This document shows positions 1 to 9,666 of a stretch of 64,000 nucleotides of DNA, piece by piece. The translations under genes were made by a program, and so were the position numbers. This DNA is from Anoplolepis gracilipes (lineage: Eukaryota > Arthropoda > Insecta > Hymenoptera > Formicidae), in NCBI RefSeq assembly GCF_047496725.1, contig NC_132979.1:12890501-12954500 (forward strand), in the 5' to 3' direction. The first letter of the stretch is position 1. Every line of letters begins with the position of its first letter. The notes beneath the pieces are model-generated. The model was not told where the DNA came from and made no database searches. It saw only the letters and a program-made list of their open reading frames with translations.

Positions 1-329
1 TTACATTTTTTATTATTCTATCAACTCTAATTTTATTAATTAATTTACTTATCTCATCTAAATCATTAGCAAATCGAGAAAAAATCTCACCATTTGAATG
101 TGGATTTGATCCTCTATCTAATTCTCGTCTCCCATTTAGAATTCAATTTTTTTTAATTAGTTTAATCTTTTTAATTTTTGACATTGAAATTACTCTCTTA
201 ATCCCATTAATTTACATATATTTTATAAATAAAATTATTATTTTTTCCTCATTATTGTTCATTTTCATTCTAATTTCTGGCCTAATCATTGAATATTTAG
301 AAAAATCAATTGACTGAAAAACTAATTAA
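1..329 (+). CDS. nad3: nad3, NADH dehydrogenase subunit 3 (5' end outside window)
   Basis: Membrane subunit of respiratory complex I. Read in the invertebrate mitochondrial code (frame starting at base 3) the sequence is open for about 108 codons and ends in TAA at 327-329. It contains the family signature FECGFDP followed by a hydrophobic helix, the conserved FDIEI acidic segment, and the typical C-terminus ending EKSIDWKTN. The family is about 115-118 residues, so only about ten N-terminal codons lie before the window. TGA is used for Trp in the last codons, so it would not translate fully in the nuclear code. No disabling mutation is seen. Confidence 0.93.
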
Positions 330-386
330 AATTTATAATTTTTTTACATTTATAAATTTATTTTTTATTCTTGATAAATTTTATTC
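330..386. other. AT-rich spacer between nad3 and trnA
   Basis: 57 bases with no gene. Large intergenic spacers of this kind are common in ant mitochondrial genomes; nothing else is visible here. Confidence 0.6.
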
Positions 387-457
387 AGGATTTTAGTTAA
401 ACATAAATAACATTTAAATTGCAATTAAAAATTAAATATCTTAATATTTAAATCTTA
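387..457 (+). tRNA. trnA: mitochondrial tRNA-Ala (TGC)
   Basis: Cloverleaf by eye: acceptor arm AGGATTT/AAATCTT with one G-T pair, anticodon stem TTTAA/TTAAA around the loop ATTGCAA, anticodon TGC. It lies directly after nad3, as in insects. Confidence 0.88.
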
Positions 458-460
458 ATT

Positions 461-532
461 TTCTTTTAAAGTAAATATTTACATTTAATTTCGACCTAAA
501 AATTTGATTAATTTCAATTAATCTAAAAGAAC
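461..532 (+). tRNA. trnR: mitochondrial tRNA-Arg (TCG)
   Basis: Perfect 7-bp acceptor stem TTCTTTT/AAAAGAA and anticodon TCG in the loop of the central stem. It is three bases from trnA. Confidence 0.85.
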
Positions 533-556
533 CACATCGAATAAAATTTATTTTTT

Positions 557-617
557 GAAATAATAATATTTTTGAGCTTCTAACTCAACATTCAATGAAA
601 GGTTTCATTTTATTTCA
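557..617 (+). tRNA. trnS1: mitochondrial tRNA-Ser1 (TCT)
   Basis: Acceptor GAAATAA/TTATTTC, anticodon stem TTGAG/CTCAA with loop CTTCTAA giving anticodon TCT, and a very reduced D side as is normal for insect Ser1. It lies before trnN; in the ancestral insect order N precedes S1. Confidence 0.8.
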
Positions 618-647
618 TAAATTTAATAAATATCTAATTAAAAATTA

Positions 648-719
648 TTAACTAAAACCAAAAAAGAGGTAAATTATTGTTAATAATTATATTGAATCTA
701 TAAAAAAATTCTAGTTAAT
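648..719 (+). tRNA. trnN: mitochondrial tRNA-Asn (GTT)
   Basis: Acceptor TTAACTA/TAGTTAA perfect over 7 bp, D-arm ACC..GGT, anticodon GTT in the stem ATTATTGTTAATAAT. Strong match to insect trnN. Confidence 0.88.
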
Positions 720-734
720 TTTTCTTTTTTATTC

Positions 735-808
735 ATTTATATAGTTTAATTAATAAAAACCTTATATTTTCATTATAAAAATAATAAATTTTTCTTTATT
801 TATAAATA
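735..808 (+). tRNA. trnE: mitochondrial tRNA-Glu (TTC)
   Basis: Acceptor ATTTATA/TATAAAT, anticodon stem TTATA/TATAA with loop TTTTCAT, anticodon TTC. Expected position before trnF. Confidence 0.87.
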
Positions 809-811
809 AAT

Positions 812-882
812 TATTTAAAAATAAAATCTTATTATCTTAATATCTTCAATATTATGCTTTACGAAATTTAAGCTATTTAAAT
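812..882 (-). tRNA. trnF: mitochondrial tRNA-Phe (GAA)
   Basis: On the minus strand the acceptor is ATTTAAA/TTTAAAT, the D-arm begins TAGCTT, and the anticodon loop carries GAA. It lies between trnE and the 3' end of nad5 as in other insects. Confidence 0.87.
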
Positions 883-907
883 ATAAATTACTTTAAAAAT
901 TAATTAA

Positions 908-2548
908 CTAATAAAAAAAATAATTAATAAAATTAATACTGAAATTAAAAATAAATATATAAATTTTAAATAATTTTATCTTAATTACTAATCTATTTAT
1001 TATCCTATAAATAATTTTCTTTCCCATAAATTCAATCCATATCTTATCTATCCTATAGGTGTTTAATCTACAAATTATAATAGGACTATAAATTCATATA
1101 TATATATAATTTATAAATCATATAGATCTAAAAAAATAACTAAATATTAATATATTAATTAAATTTTTTATAGACATAATCAACCTTAATAATACTCCCA
1201 CAAATAATAATAACATTGTAGTTATTTTTACATTTACATTCATATATAAAAAGTAATTATCAAAAAAAAATATTCACATTAATATAGATCCTCTAATTAA
1301 CCTTAAGATTAATAAAACAAACATCGATAAATTCATTAATTTATCTTCTTTATAATAATAAAATCTTGAATTTTTAAATGAGCCAAAATAAATATAATAA
1401 ATCAATCGTAAAGAATATGACACAGTAAGAGAAATTGATAAAGTAATTATTATTAATAAAAAAATATTAATATTATTTAAATAGATAATTTCTATAATTA
1501 AATCTTTAGAATAAAATCCGGCTAAAAAAGGAATTCCTATTAATGCTAATCTAGAAATATAAAATCTTATTATAGTAAATGGAATAAACTCATTTAAATT
1601 ACCACATAATCGAATATCCTGATTATTATTCATTAAATGAATTATAACTCCTGCACACATAAATAATAATGACTTAAAAATTGCATGAGTCAATAGATGA
1701 AAAAAGGCTAAAAAATTAAATCTTAAACTTAAAATTATTATCATTAACCCTAATTGACTTAAAGTAGATAAAGCAATAATTTTTTTTAAATCATTTTCAA
1801 AATTTGCCATCAACCCAGCTATAAATATAGTAAAAATTGAAATATATAATATAATTTTCTCAATGCCCCTATTCATTAAATATTTATTAAAACGAATTAT
1901 TAGATAAACCCCTGCAGTAACCAAAGTTGATGAATGAACCAAGGCTGATACTGGGGTCGGGGCGGCCATAGCTATTGGTAATGAAACAGAAAAAGGAATC
2001 TGAGCACTTTTTGTAGCTGCTGCTAAAACAATTATTCTTAAAATTAACTTATAATTTTCCATAAAACTTAAATTCCAACTTCAAAATGTAAATATTAATC
2101 CAATTCTTATTAATAACCCAATATCTCCCACTCGATTGCATAAGACTGTCACTATCCCAGAATTATATGATAAATAATTCTGATAATAAATCACTAAACA
2201 ATAAGAAGTTAATTCTAACCCATCTCACCCAAATAAAATTCTAATTAAATTAGGGCTAATAATCATTAAAATTATTGATAAAACAAATATAATTACTAAC
2301 TTAATAAACCGATCAATAAATATGTCATCGCCTATATAAATTATTCTATGTAATATAATTATTGAAGAAATTAATATAACTACCCCAATGAACAATGAGA
2401 CTCAATCAAATAAAATATAAAATTCTACATTAATTGAATTAAAATTAAAAAATAATCATTCCATTATATATCTTAAATTTATTAAATTTAAATATAATCT
2501 TATAAAAAAAAATAACATAAAAATAATTATTATAAAAAATGAATAAAT
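908..2548 (-). CDS. nad5: nad5, NADH dehydrogenase subunit 5
   Basis: Proton-translocating membrane subunit of complex I. In the invertebrate mitochondrial code the minus strand is open from an ATT start at 2548 (just after an in-frame TAA) to TAG at 908-910, 547 codons including the stop, close to the usual insect length of about 550-570. The conserved core is plain: GWDGLELTSYCLVIYYQN, then CNRVGDIGLL, then the loop ATKSAQIPFS and the PTPVSALVHSSTLVTAGVYL block, followed by hydrophobic helices. AGA/AGG fall at Ser positions and TGA at Trp positions. It follows trnH by seven bases. No frameshift was found, which contrasts with the neighbouring nad4. Confidence 0.92.
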
Positions 2549-2555
2549 TTATAAT

Positions 2556-2623
2556 AATCTAAGATAAATTTTTTTTATATCACTAATTTCACAAATTAAT
2601 ATTTTATTTTAAACTACTTAAAT
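2556..2623 (-). tRNA. trnH: mitochondrial tRNA-His (GTG)
   Basis: Minus-strand acceptor ATTTAAG/CTTAGAT, D-arm TAGTTTAAA, anticodon stem TTAAT/ATTAG around TTGTGAA, anticodon GTG. It lies between nad4 and nad5, the normal insect place. An 86-base spacer without a gene follows to the nad4 stop. Confidence 0.87.
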
Positions 2624-2709
2624 AATGACATTATAATAAAATAAATAAATAATAAACATTACTTATTTATTAATAATTAATATTATCTATATTGACTAAT
2701 ATAACAAAA

Positions 2710-4083
2710 CTAAATTCTATTTAAAAAAATTAATGTATTAAACTTAAATTTAAAATTATTAAAATTAAAGGAATTAAATGAATCAAAATAATCATATAAT
2801 CTTTTATATAAATAAATTGTTGAAAATTTTTCTTCAAAATAATTAAATCCATGCTGAATATATGAATATAAATATAATGAATAAGCACTCCTAAAAAAAC
2901 AAATCATTATTATATAAATAATAACAGATATCTCTCATCTAATTAAAACTCTAATTATAAAAATCTCTCTAAAAAAATTTAAAGAAAAAGGAAAAGAAAA
3001 GTTAGCAGCACATAATAAAAATCATCAAATTCTTAAAGACGGAAAAATATTTAATATTCCTTTATTAAAAAAAATCAACCGACTCCCTGATCGCTCATAA
3101 TATAAATTCACTATAAAAAATAAACCTGATGAACATAGGCCATGAGAAATTATTAAAATATAAGCACTAATAAATCCTAATTTTATTATTGTTAATATTG
3201 AACATATTATTACATTTATATGTACAACAGAAGAATAAACCACCAAACTTTTTATATCAATTTCAACTAAACATAAAATACCAATAAACAACCTTCCTAC
3301 AATCCCAACTCTAAAAATTACATACCTATACTTATTCCTTTGAAAAATAAATATTATAATAAAACGTAATAAACCATACCCCCCTAATTTCAATAAAACA
3401 GCAGCTAAAATTATTGACCCATAAACAGGCGCTTCAACATGGGCCTTAGGCAACCAAACATGAAAAATAAAAATTGGTAGCTTAATAAAAAATGCTATAA
3501 AATAAACTAAATAATCTCAAAATCCTATATTAATTATTATATTTTTTATCAATAAATTAAAATCAAATGTTATATTATGCTTATAAATTTCAAATAAATA
3601 AATTAATAAAGGCAAAGAAATAAATATTGTATATATTAATAAATAATAAGATGCAGAGGTTCGTTCAAAATTTAACCCTCAATAAATAATGACAATAAAC
3701 ATAGGAATTAATCTTAACTCACAAACATTAAATAAAATAATATTAAATTTATAGAAGAAAAATAAATAATTAAAATTAATAATATAATTTCAAATATTAA
3801 CAATTTTTTCTCATAATTTATTTTAATTAGCCTACCACTCCTCTCCTCCAACTGAATAACTATTTTTATTAAAGCTAAAATTCAAAACCTTAAAGCTAAT
3901 AAAAAAAATGAATAAAAATCAAACCCTATAAATATTCTCACCCTAATTCAAATATCATCTTTAAATATAAATTTAAATAAAAATAAAAATCTAAAAATAA
4001 AACATGAATTATAAAAAAATATAATTTTTTTATTTTTTATTAATAAAATTATAAATATAAAAAAAAAATAAAAATTTTATCAT
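2710..4083 (-). pseudogene. nad4: nad4, NADH dehydrogenase subunit 4, frameshifted
   Basis: Complex I membrane subunit. The best preserved part (3025-3453) includes the family block LPKAHVEAPVYGSIILAAVLL, in which the Leu is TTG just upstream, and LVEIDIKSLVVYSSVVHIN. The C-terminus continues open in the mitochondrial code to TAG at 2710. Two breaks are visible. Near 3719-3725 a segment reading YLMF is followed by an extra TG before the conserved ELSLIP, shifting the frame by two bases. At the 5' end a run of ten T (plus-strand A run near 4059-4068) puts the ATG at 4081-4083 one base out of frame with the rest. Total length about 1374 bp is slightly above the usual insect 1330-1350 bp. The breaks suggest a nuclear pseudogene copy; homopolymer sequencing error could explain the second but less easily the first. 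Confidence 0.82.
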
Positions 4084-4124
4084 ATTAATTCAAAAAAAAT
4101 AAATAATAGAATAATTTAATTATA
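4077..4124 (-). pseudogene. possible nad4L 3' end remnant
   Basis: In insects nad4L lies directly upstream of nad4 and overlaps its start by a few bases. Here a short frame ending FFELMW, then TAA at 4077-4079, overlaps the nad4 ATG as expected. An in-frame TAA about 36 bases upstream means it is either very short, frameshifted or not nad4L at all. Confidence 0.3.
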
Positions 4125-4132
4125 CCATAGTG
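4118..4132. other. abrupt junction from mitochondrial to GC-rich retroelement sequence
   Basis: Base composition switches within about ten bases from over 80% AT mitochondrial sequence to GC-rich sequence (CCATAGTGGTCCGGCCGCG). No TTAGG repeat or target duplication is seen at the joint. Confidence 0.8.
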
Positions 4133-5713
4133 GTCCGGCCGCGTACACGGTCGTGCGGGCCGTGCCGTTTGACCAGACCGGGGCGACATCCCTTTTAGCC
4201 CTAAACTCGCCCGGACCAGACACCTCTTTGGCATCCCCCGGGTGACACCCCTGGCTCACACTCTTGCCTCCGGTGTCCACCCTCGAAGGGTAGCCATTCG
4301 CGTGCGTCTTTCGGTTATTATAGTGGCCAAGACAAATCACCACTAGGCGGACTCCTGTATTGGCGGTCCGGCCGCGCTTCATGGGTCCCCACCTTGACGA
4401 GAAGCTTCCGCAGGGCCCTGGTTTCGCAGAACCCCTTCTGGGTTCCACTACTAACAGGTTCCCGCTTCCAGTTCCCGATCCAGCAGAGCCCTTCCCCTTG
4501 GACGAGTTCCCAGGGAAGGAGTCGAGACACGTACTAGCCCCAACGGCACTTGGCTCGGAGGGGTCTTCGGTGCAACGACGCCCCAATCAACGCGAACCGG
4601 TTTCCCCCGGTCAGGCACCAGCCATTTCACAGGATGTTATCGCATTGTCGATCAACATCCTGCCCCGAACGTCTCCGTGTTTTGTACAGGGGGTAAGCGC
4701 ACCCCAGCTCGAACCGTGTGTAGCATCGGGACGGTAGTGTCCTTCAACCCACATCGGGCTTCCTGACCCGTGTCCCCGCCTCCGCGTTTTTATACGAGGG
4801 GGAAGGCGGACCCCTGTGCGTACCGTGTATAGCATCGGGACTGCGGTCCTTCAACCTACATCGGGCGTCCTGTCAACCGATCCGTCTTTCGAGTTTCCTA
4901 TACAGAGGAAAGAGGACCCCTGTTGCGGTGTTTGGTGACTTTGGGACTCGGATCCAGCCGAAAATCCCTCCATCACCCACCACCAAGACCCGAATCAGAG
5001 ATGAGCGACCCCCTGACACCTCGCCCTGCTGTCAAGCCAACAGGTCGAGGTCCTACCCGAACCCTGCATCGTAGGGTGGCGACTACCCTACAACGACCAA
5101 AGCGATGCCGGCCAAACCCGCCGTCCCCGAAGAGCCGGAGGATCCCCCGACACCGAGATGGCCCGGAAGCGCGACCGTCCCAGGAGGCTCGTCGGCACCC
5201 GTAGATCCGCCTCCCTCCAAGAAGCCGCGCCCCGACCGCTCGCTTCCCGTCTTGTTGGGATTTGCGACGCGTAAGCCTCACTTCAGGATCGGCACCCGGG
5301 GAGCCCGATCAGCATCGGTTGCCTCTCCATCCGATCGGCTCTTCTGAAAAGGACTCCTCCGGAAGGGAGGACACTCTTCAGGCGGGCACGCTAAGGCCCT
5401 CGCGTAGTGTCTTTGTTACTCCTCAACCCCCGCCCAGCCACGCTCCGGCTTAAGGGCTTTCGCCCCCGGCGTACTATGTGGCGTTCACCATCATTTCCGC
5501 CGCGACCGTCGCGTCTGTAGCAGGAACCGATTCGTACGCGTCCGACACCCAGGTATGCATGCCGGTGCTATGCATCCTGCCCGAGCCCGGGTCCAAGAGG
5601 AAATCCGGCTAAAGATGCGCTTTTAGCTATCTCTCCACTCCGGTTTCCCGGGCTTCAGGACAGAGCCTCCCCACCATGTCAAGGTGACGCATCATCGGGA
5701 AGGAGTAGGGAGG
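4125..5713 (-). mobile_element. element B: 5' region of a telomere-type R1-clade retrotransposon, cut at the mitochondrial junction
   Basis: On the minus strand this sequence starts right after the TTAGG tract at 5714-5748 and runs to the mitochondrial joint. Its first bases resemble the 5' end of element A: both have CACCTTG, two to four variable bases, then TGGTG and GAGGCT/GAAGGCT within the first 50 bases. No open frame resembles Gag, so it appears to be about 1.6 kb of 5' untranslated region, longer than the 1.2 kb of element A. All open frames here are short and look like chance in GC-rich DNA. The body of the element is missing. Confidence 0.6.
4677..4960. repeat. about 109-bp tandem repeat, roughly 2.5 copies, inside element B
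   Basis: The motif TAGCATCGGGAC recurs at 4721 and 4830, followed each time by TCCTTCAACC.ACATCGGGC. The upstream motif TAtACgaGgGG..GG.GGACCCCTGT appears at about 4788 and again, degraded, at about 4896. Repeated 5' untranslated monomers are common in non-LTR elements and often carry promoter activity. Confidence 0.7.
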
Positions 5714-5748
5714 TAACCTAACCTAACCTAACCTAACCTAACCTAACC
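5714..5748 (-). repeat. telomere-type (TTAGG)7 tract
   Basis: Seven perfect CCTAA units on the plus strand (TTAGG on the minus strand), directly followed on the plus strand by the poly(T) of element A. TTAGG is the canonical insect telomere repeat. Confidence 0.97.
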
Positions 5749-5763
5749 TTTTTTTTTTTTTTT

Positions 5764-6161
5764 GTTACGAGGGGGAAATGCCTTTACGCATCCCCGGCCT
5801 GGTATTGGTTGGCCGGGGTATGTGGGACTCGCCGGCGCTATAGAGGAAGCACCGGAATACCCACTAAAACCCCCCCTGGGTATCCTTCCCAGACGGTTTA
5901 TGCAGAAAGGAGGGCCTCGCCATCGGCACTTTCCCTCCTCCTGCCCGTCTCGTACACACACACGCTTGGACCTGGGTCCAACGAGCACTCGCAGGAGCGT
6001 CCCTTCCCTATTACGACCCCGGGATACCAACCGGGGTCTTCTCCTTCCCAGATTGCAGTAGACGGAGGTGGAATGTCCGTTTCCTACCCCACTTCCGGCT
6101 CTGCGTCTCTCCCACACCAGAGACGTAATGGGGGGGGATAATCGTGTCCCCCCCTTTATCG
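5764..6161 (-). other. element A 3' UTR with terminal hairpins
   Basis: At 5792-5818 CCCCGGCC pairs with GGCCGGGG around an 11-base loop. Next to it, 5777-5791 has ATGC...GCAT. The same two-hairpin arrangement occurs at the same distance from the poly(A) in element C (13592-13635), including the shared words TTACGCATCCCC, GGGGTATGTGG and CCCGCTAAAACC (near match in A). In R1-clade elements 3' UTR structure is recognised by the reverse transcriptase. Confidence 0.65.
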
Positions 6162-9100
6162 TCATTTTCGTCCTACTTCCTTGTCCACCCCACTGCCTGC
6201 TCCGGCCCCCTGGTCCGACCGCCCACTTACTAGTGGGGGTCGGCTTCCAAGGGTGGGGGTCTGCTGTTGGGGGTTCTCGCCCGAATTCCCGGGAGAGGGA
6301 GGAGGGGTCTTATCTTCCCTCCCCCGGCGTCTCTCTCGTCCTTCTCTCTCTCTTTCTCGCTCCGCCTCTTTCTTTGTGCTGAAGACTACTCCACAGAAAG
6401 AGGCCACCGCCCTCCATTTATCCTCCCCTTCTACCATAGCCTTCACTATGGCTACGAGGGAGAGATCCTCTCCCACGGCCGTGGACAATTCCGCCCGGCT
6501 TTCCACCCACGCAGGACACACCTCCAGGGTGTGCTGCGCTGAGTCCAGGGGGTCGGTGCAGTGGTGGCACTTGCCCGTAGTCTCCTACCCAATACGGTCC
6601 AGATATTCGCCGAAGCAGCCGTGCCCCGTGAACACCTGAGTCATACGGAAGGTCATTCCCCCCTTCCTTTTTTCCACTCAGGCCTCAAAGTGAGGCCCTA
6701 TGGCCTCAGCCACCCTACGCCCCGCAGCTCTGCCAGACGGAGAGAGCAACTGCTGCTTCCACCGTTCCAGCATCTTTCTATGGTGCTGCCGCCTCTCCGC
6801 AATCTTCGCCCGGGGGACGATGTTCCGCCCCGCCTCCCGGAGCCCTCGCATGCGTCGGTACACATCGGTGTACATCTTCGCGAGAAGCTCCACGGGAGGA
6901 ATCCCCGCCAAAGCAGTCGCCGCTTCGAATGACACTGTACGGTAAACACGTACCACCCGTAATGCCATTTTCCTTTGGACCCCGTGCCCAGGGTCCTCCG
7001 GTTGCCGCTGATATCCTCGGCCCATACGGGTGTCCCGTACAGCATCATAGCGTGAACCGTCCATCCATACAGCCGCCTGACTCGACCGTCAGGGCCTCCC
7101 AGGTTCGGGAATAGATGGCCCAGCGCGGCAGCTGCTTTCTCCAGGCGGGGAACTAACTGGGCAAAGTGCGCGGCGAAGCGCCACCCACCGTCCAGCAGTA
7201 ACCCCAGATATTTAAGGGTATTTCCCACTTTCGTCTCCACCCCCTCCACCATAACCCGAAGGCTCGGCGGCACACTTCTAGCACCTGGCCGGAAAATGAT
7301 TGCCTCCGTCTTCTGGGGCGCCACCCTCAGGCCCAACTCCTTGATAGCCCGCGTAATACACGCCGTCGCTACCGTGGCCAGGGCCGAGGCCTCCCTTCTG
7401 TTTTCCCCCTCGGCTAACACGATCGTATCGTCCGCGTAGCAGACGACCGTGCAGCCGGGGGGGATGGCCGTCCTTACCACCCCGTCGAAGGCCAGGTTCC
7501 ACAGGAGTGGCCCGAGGACCGACCCCTGTGGGACTCCACATCCCACTCGTCTCGTAACCTCTACCGCGTCCCTGTTGGTGTAATGTAGGGAGCGGTCGCT
7601 GAGGTACGATTGGATGATCCGGCGGAGGTATCCCGGCACGCCGAAGCGGGCCATGGCTCTTTGGATACATCTCCAGGGCAGGGTGTTAAAGGCGTTCGAG
7701 ATGTCAAGAGACACGCCGATCGCCACCCTGCCCTCCCGCACCGCGGCTTCCGCAAAGGCGCGCACCCTCAGTACTGCGTCCACGGTTGATCTTCCACCGC
7801 GGAAGCCGTACTGCCGGTCATCCAAGTTCGGCCCGATGCTTTCCAGGTGCTCGACGAGGCGATTGGCGACTATCTTCTCCAGGATTTTGCCAGCCTCGTC
7901 GAGCAAACATATGGGCCTGAACGACGAGAGGGTCTCCATATCCTTGCCTTCCTTTTGCAAGAGGACCAAATTGGCCCTCTTCCACCTCTCGGGGAAGATT
8001 CCCAGTCTGAGGCACTTCGTGTGTAGGTGTGCAAGATGCCCACCCATCACCTTAAAGGCTCCAGCCCACGCCTTCCTAGGGAGTCCATCGGGTCCGGGGG
8101 CCTTGATGCCGCAGAGTCTCCGCCTGCACCTCTCCATTTCTTCTCCCGAGAACGCCAGCTCCTCTGACCATTCTGGTCCTCCTTTCGCAAAGATGGGGGA
8201 GGGGGTATCCTCCTCCTCAGACTGTGGAAAGAGCCCTCCGACCACCCGGTCCAGGGCTTCCGGGGAAAGGGTCTCCGTAGCCGGTGGCCCTCTATTGCAA
8301 AGCTTCCTGAGCACCATTTGGTATGGCCGTCCCCAAGGGTTCTCTTCCAAGTGCGAGAGGAGCTCGTCCCACGCCCTAGCTTTCGCTTTTTTTATTTCCA
8401 GGCGTAGGGCGTCCCTGGCCACTTTGTACGCCTGGTAAAGGCCTCTAACTTCCTCTACCGGCCTATCCTTCTTCTTGGCCCGGGCGTATTTCCTCCTTTG
8501 ATGGACCGATGACCGCCGCAATTTCGCGATCTCCCCGGTCCACCAGTACGCCGCTCTACGGCCTTGCGGACCAGCCTTGATCCGGGGCATTGACGCGTCA
8601 CATGCATCAGACATGGCGCCCCGGATCCACTCGACTTCCTGCTCTATGTCCCTGTTGGCCTCTCCCGGTTCTCCTCTCCCCAACCACGTGATCGAGAGGA
8701 TCGAGGCCATAAAGGCGTCCTCGATCATTTTCTTTGTGCTCCAGCGCCTAGGAGAGGTCGTCTCTCTCAGCCGTCGACTGGAGCACCTGCTCGGGTGTGA
8801 CCATGAGGCCGTAGACTATGTACCTATGATCAGACAAAGTCTCGATCTCCGTGGCCACCCTCCACCCTAGCACCCTGTTGAGGGTCGCTAGGGAGGCCCA
8901 GGTAAGGTCCACCACCGACTCGCCCCTTTCCCGTATGCAGGTGCTTATTCCTCCCTCGTTCAGCAGCCTTAAATCCAGTGTCGCGGCCCACTCCTCGACC
9001 GCGACACCTCGGCGGTCCGTCCTCGGGGAACCTCACGTCATCGATTTTGCGTTAAAGTCCCCCGAGACCACCACCCGCCCCACTCCCATCCCGCTGATGA

Positions 9101-9431
9101 TAGCGGTAAGGGAGTCCAACCTCTCAGCAAATCCTGAGAGGTCCAGACTAGGCGGCAGGTAGACCCCGACGACCAAAACGGGTCCCCATCTGACCGCCAC
9201 TTACCCTTTGCCCTTGGCCACCAGTTTGGCAGGAAGTGAGGCCGGAGCATCCGCCCTCCATGTAATCGCTACGGAGCCCAACTCGTCCCCCACCCACGAA
9301 GGGTGCTCGGGGATCCGGTACGGCTCCGCAGCAATGCCCAAACCACAACCACGCTCCGCCAGAGTGTGCACAAACAAGTTTTGCGCCTGACGGGCGTGGT
9401 TGAGATTTGCTTGCAAGACCCGAGCCGCCAT
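6162..9431 (-). pseudogene. element A ORF2: endonuclease and reverse transcriptase, frameshifted
   Basis: Starts at ATG 9429-9431 (MAARVLQANLNH), the usual N-terminus of an apurinic-type endonuclease of R1-clade elements; GDFNAKS follows near 9040. A TAA and frame changes break the endonuclease near 9190-9200 and again further on. From 8728 to about 7010 the reverse transcriptase is open, with APGPDGLPRKAW, LVLLQKEGKD, YGFRGGRSTVDA, LDISNAFNTL, GVPQGSVLGPLLWNL and the catalytic box CYADDT (YADD codons at about 7428-7439). A frameshift near 7010 moves the thumb region into another frame (MALRVVRVYRTVSFEAA), a TGA follows at about 6678, and the C-terminus carries the R1-clade CCHC motif CHHC-X8-HTLEVC near 6545-6600. 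Role: nicks the target and primes reverse transcription on it. Confidence 0.85.
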
Positions 9432-9666
9432 TTATTTATTATTTGAATTATGACTCGGGCCTGCCTCCGATCCCTTTAATGAAGAGGGGCTTTCGGGACC
9501 CCTTTCCCATCCTGTACCTTCTCCTTCAGGGGGGTAGTCTAGGGGGAGGAGATTTGTATCCTCGTCCTCCCCTTTGTTTCCCATCTTTGCCTCGGTCTCG
9601 CCCACCATCCCAGACCGCCCACCACCCGCTGACCGGCGGGTACTCCTTCCAGGGTATTCTCCCTTT

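Noticed and set aside
1..4124. Window as a plain mitochondrial genome
   Set aside because: It contains 18 kb of GC-rich nuclear retroelements, TTAGG repeats and a 40-kb rearranged array, and lacks cox1, cox2, cox3, cob, atp6 and atp8.
4116..5453. Several overlapping GC-rich ORFs as genes
   Set aside because: They occur on both strands with Arg/Pro/Ser-rich, low-complexity products and overlap a tandem repeat; typical chance frames in GC-rich untranslated DNA.
5714..5748. True chromosome end
   Set aside because: The tract has only seven units and both sides continue into other sequence, so it is interstitial within this assembly.
7614..8438. 274-codon plus-strand ORF
   Set aside because: Antisense shadow of the reverse transcriptase, which carries all catalytic motifs on the minus strand.
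6162..9431. Element A as the 28S rDNA-specific R1 element
   Set aside because: The ORF2 is R1-clade, but the flanks are TTAGG repeats, with no ribosomal DNA sequence nearby.
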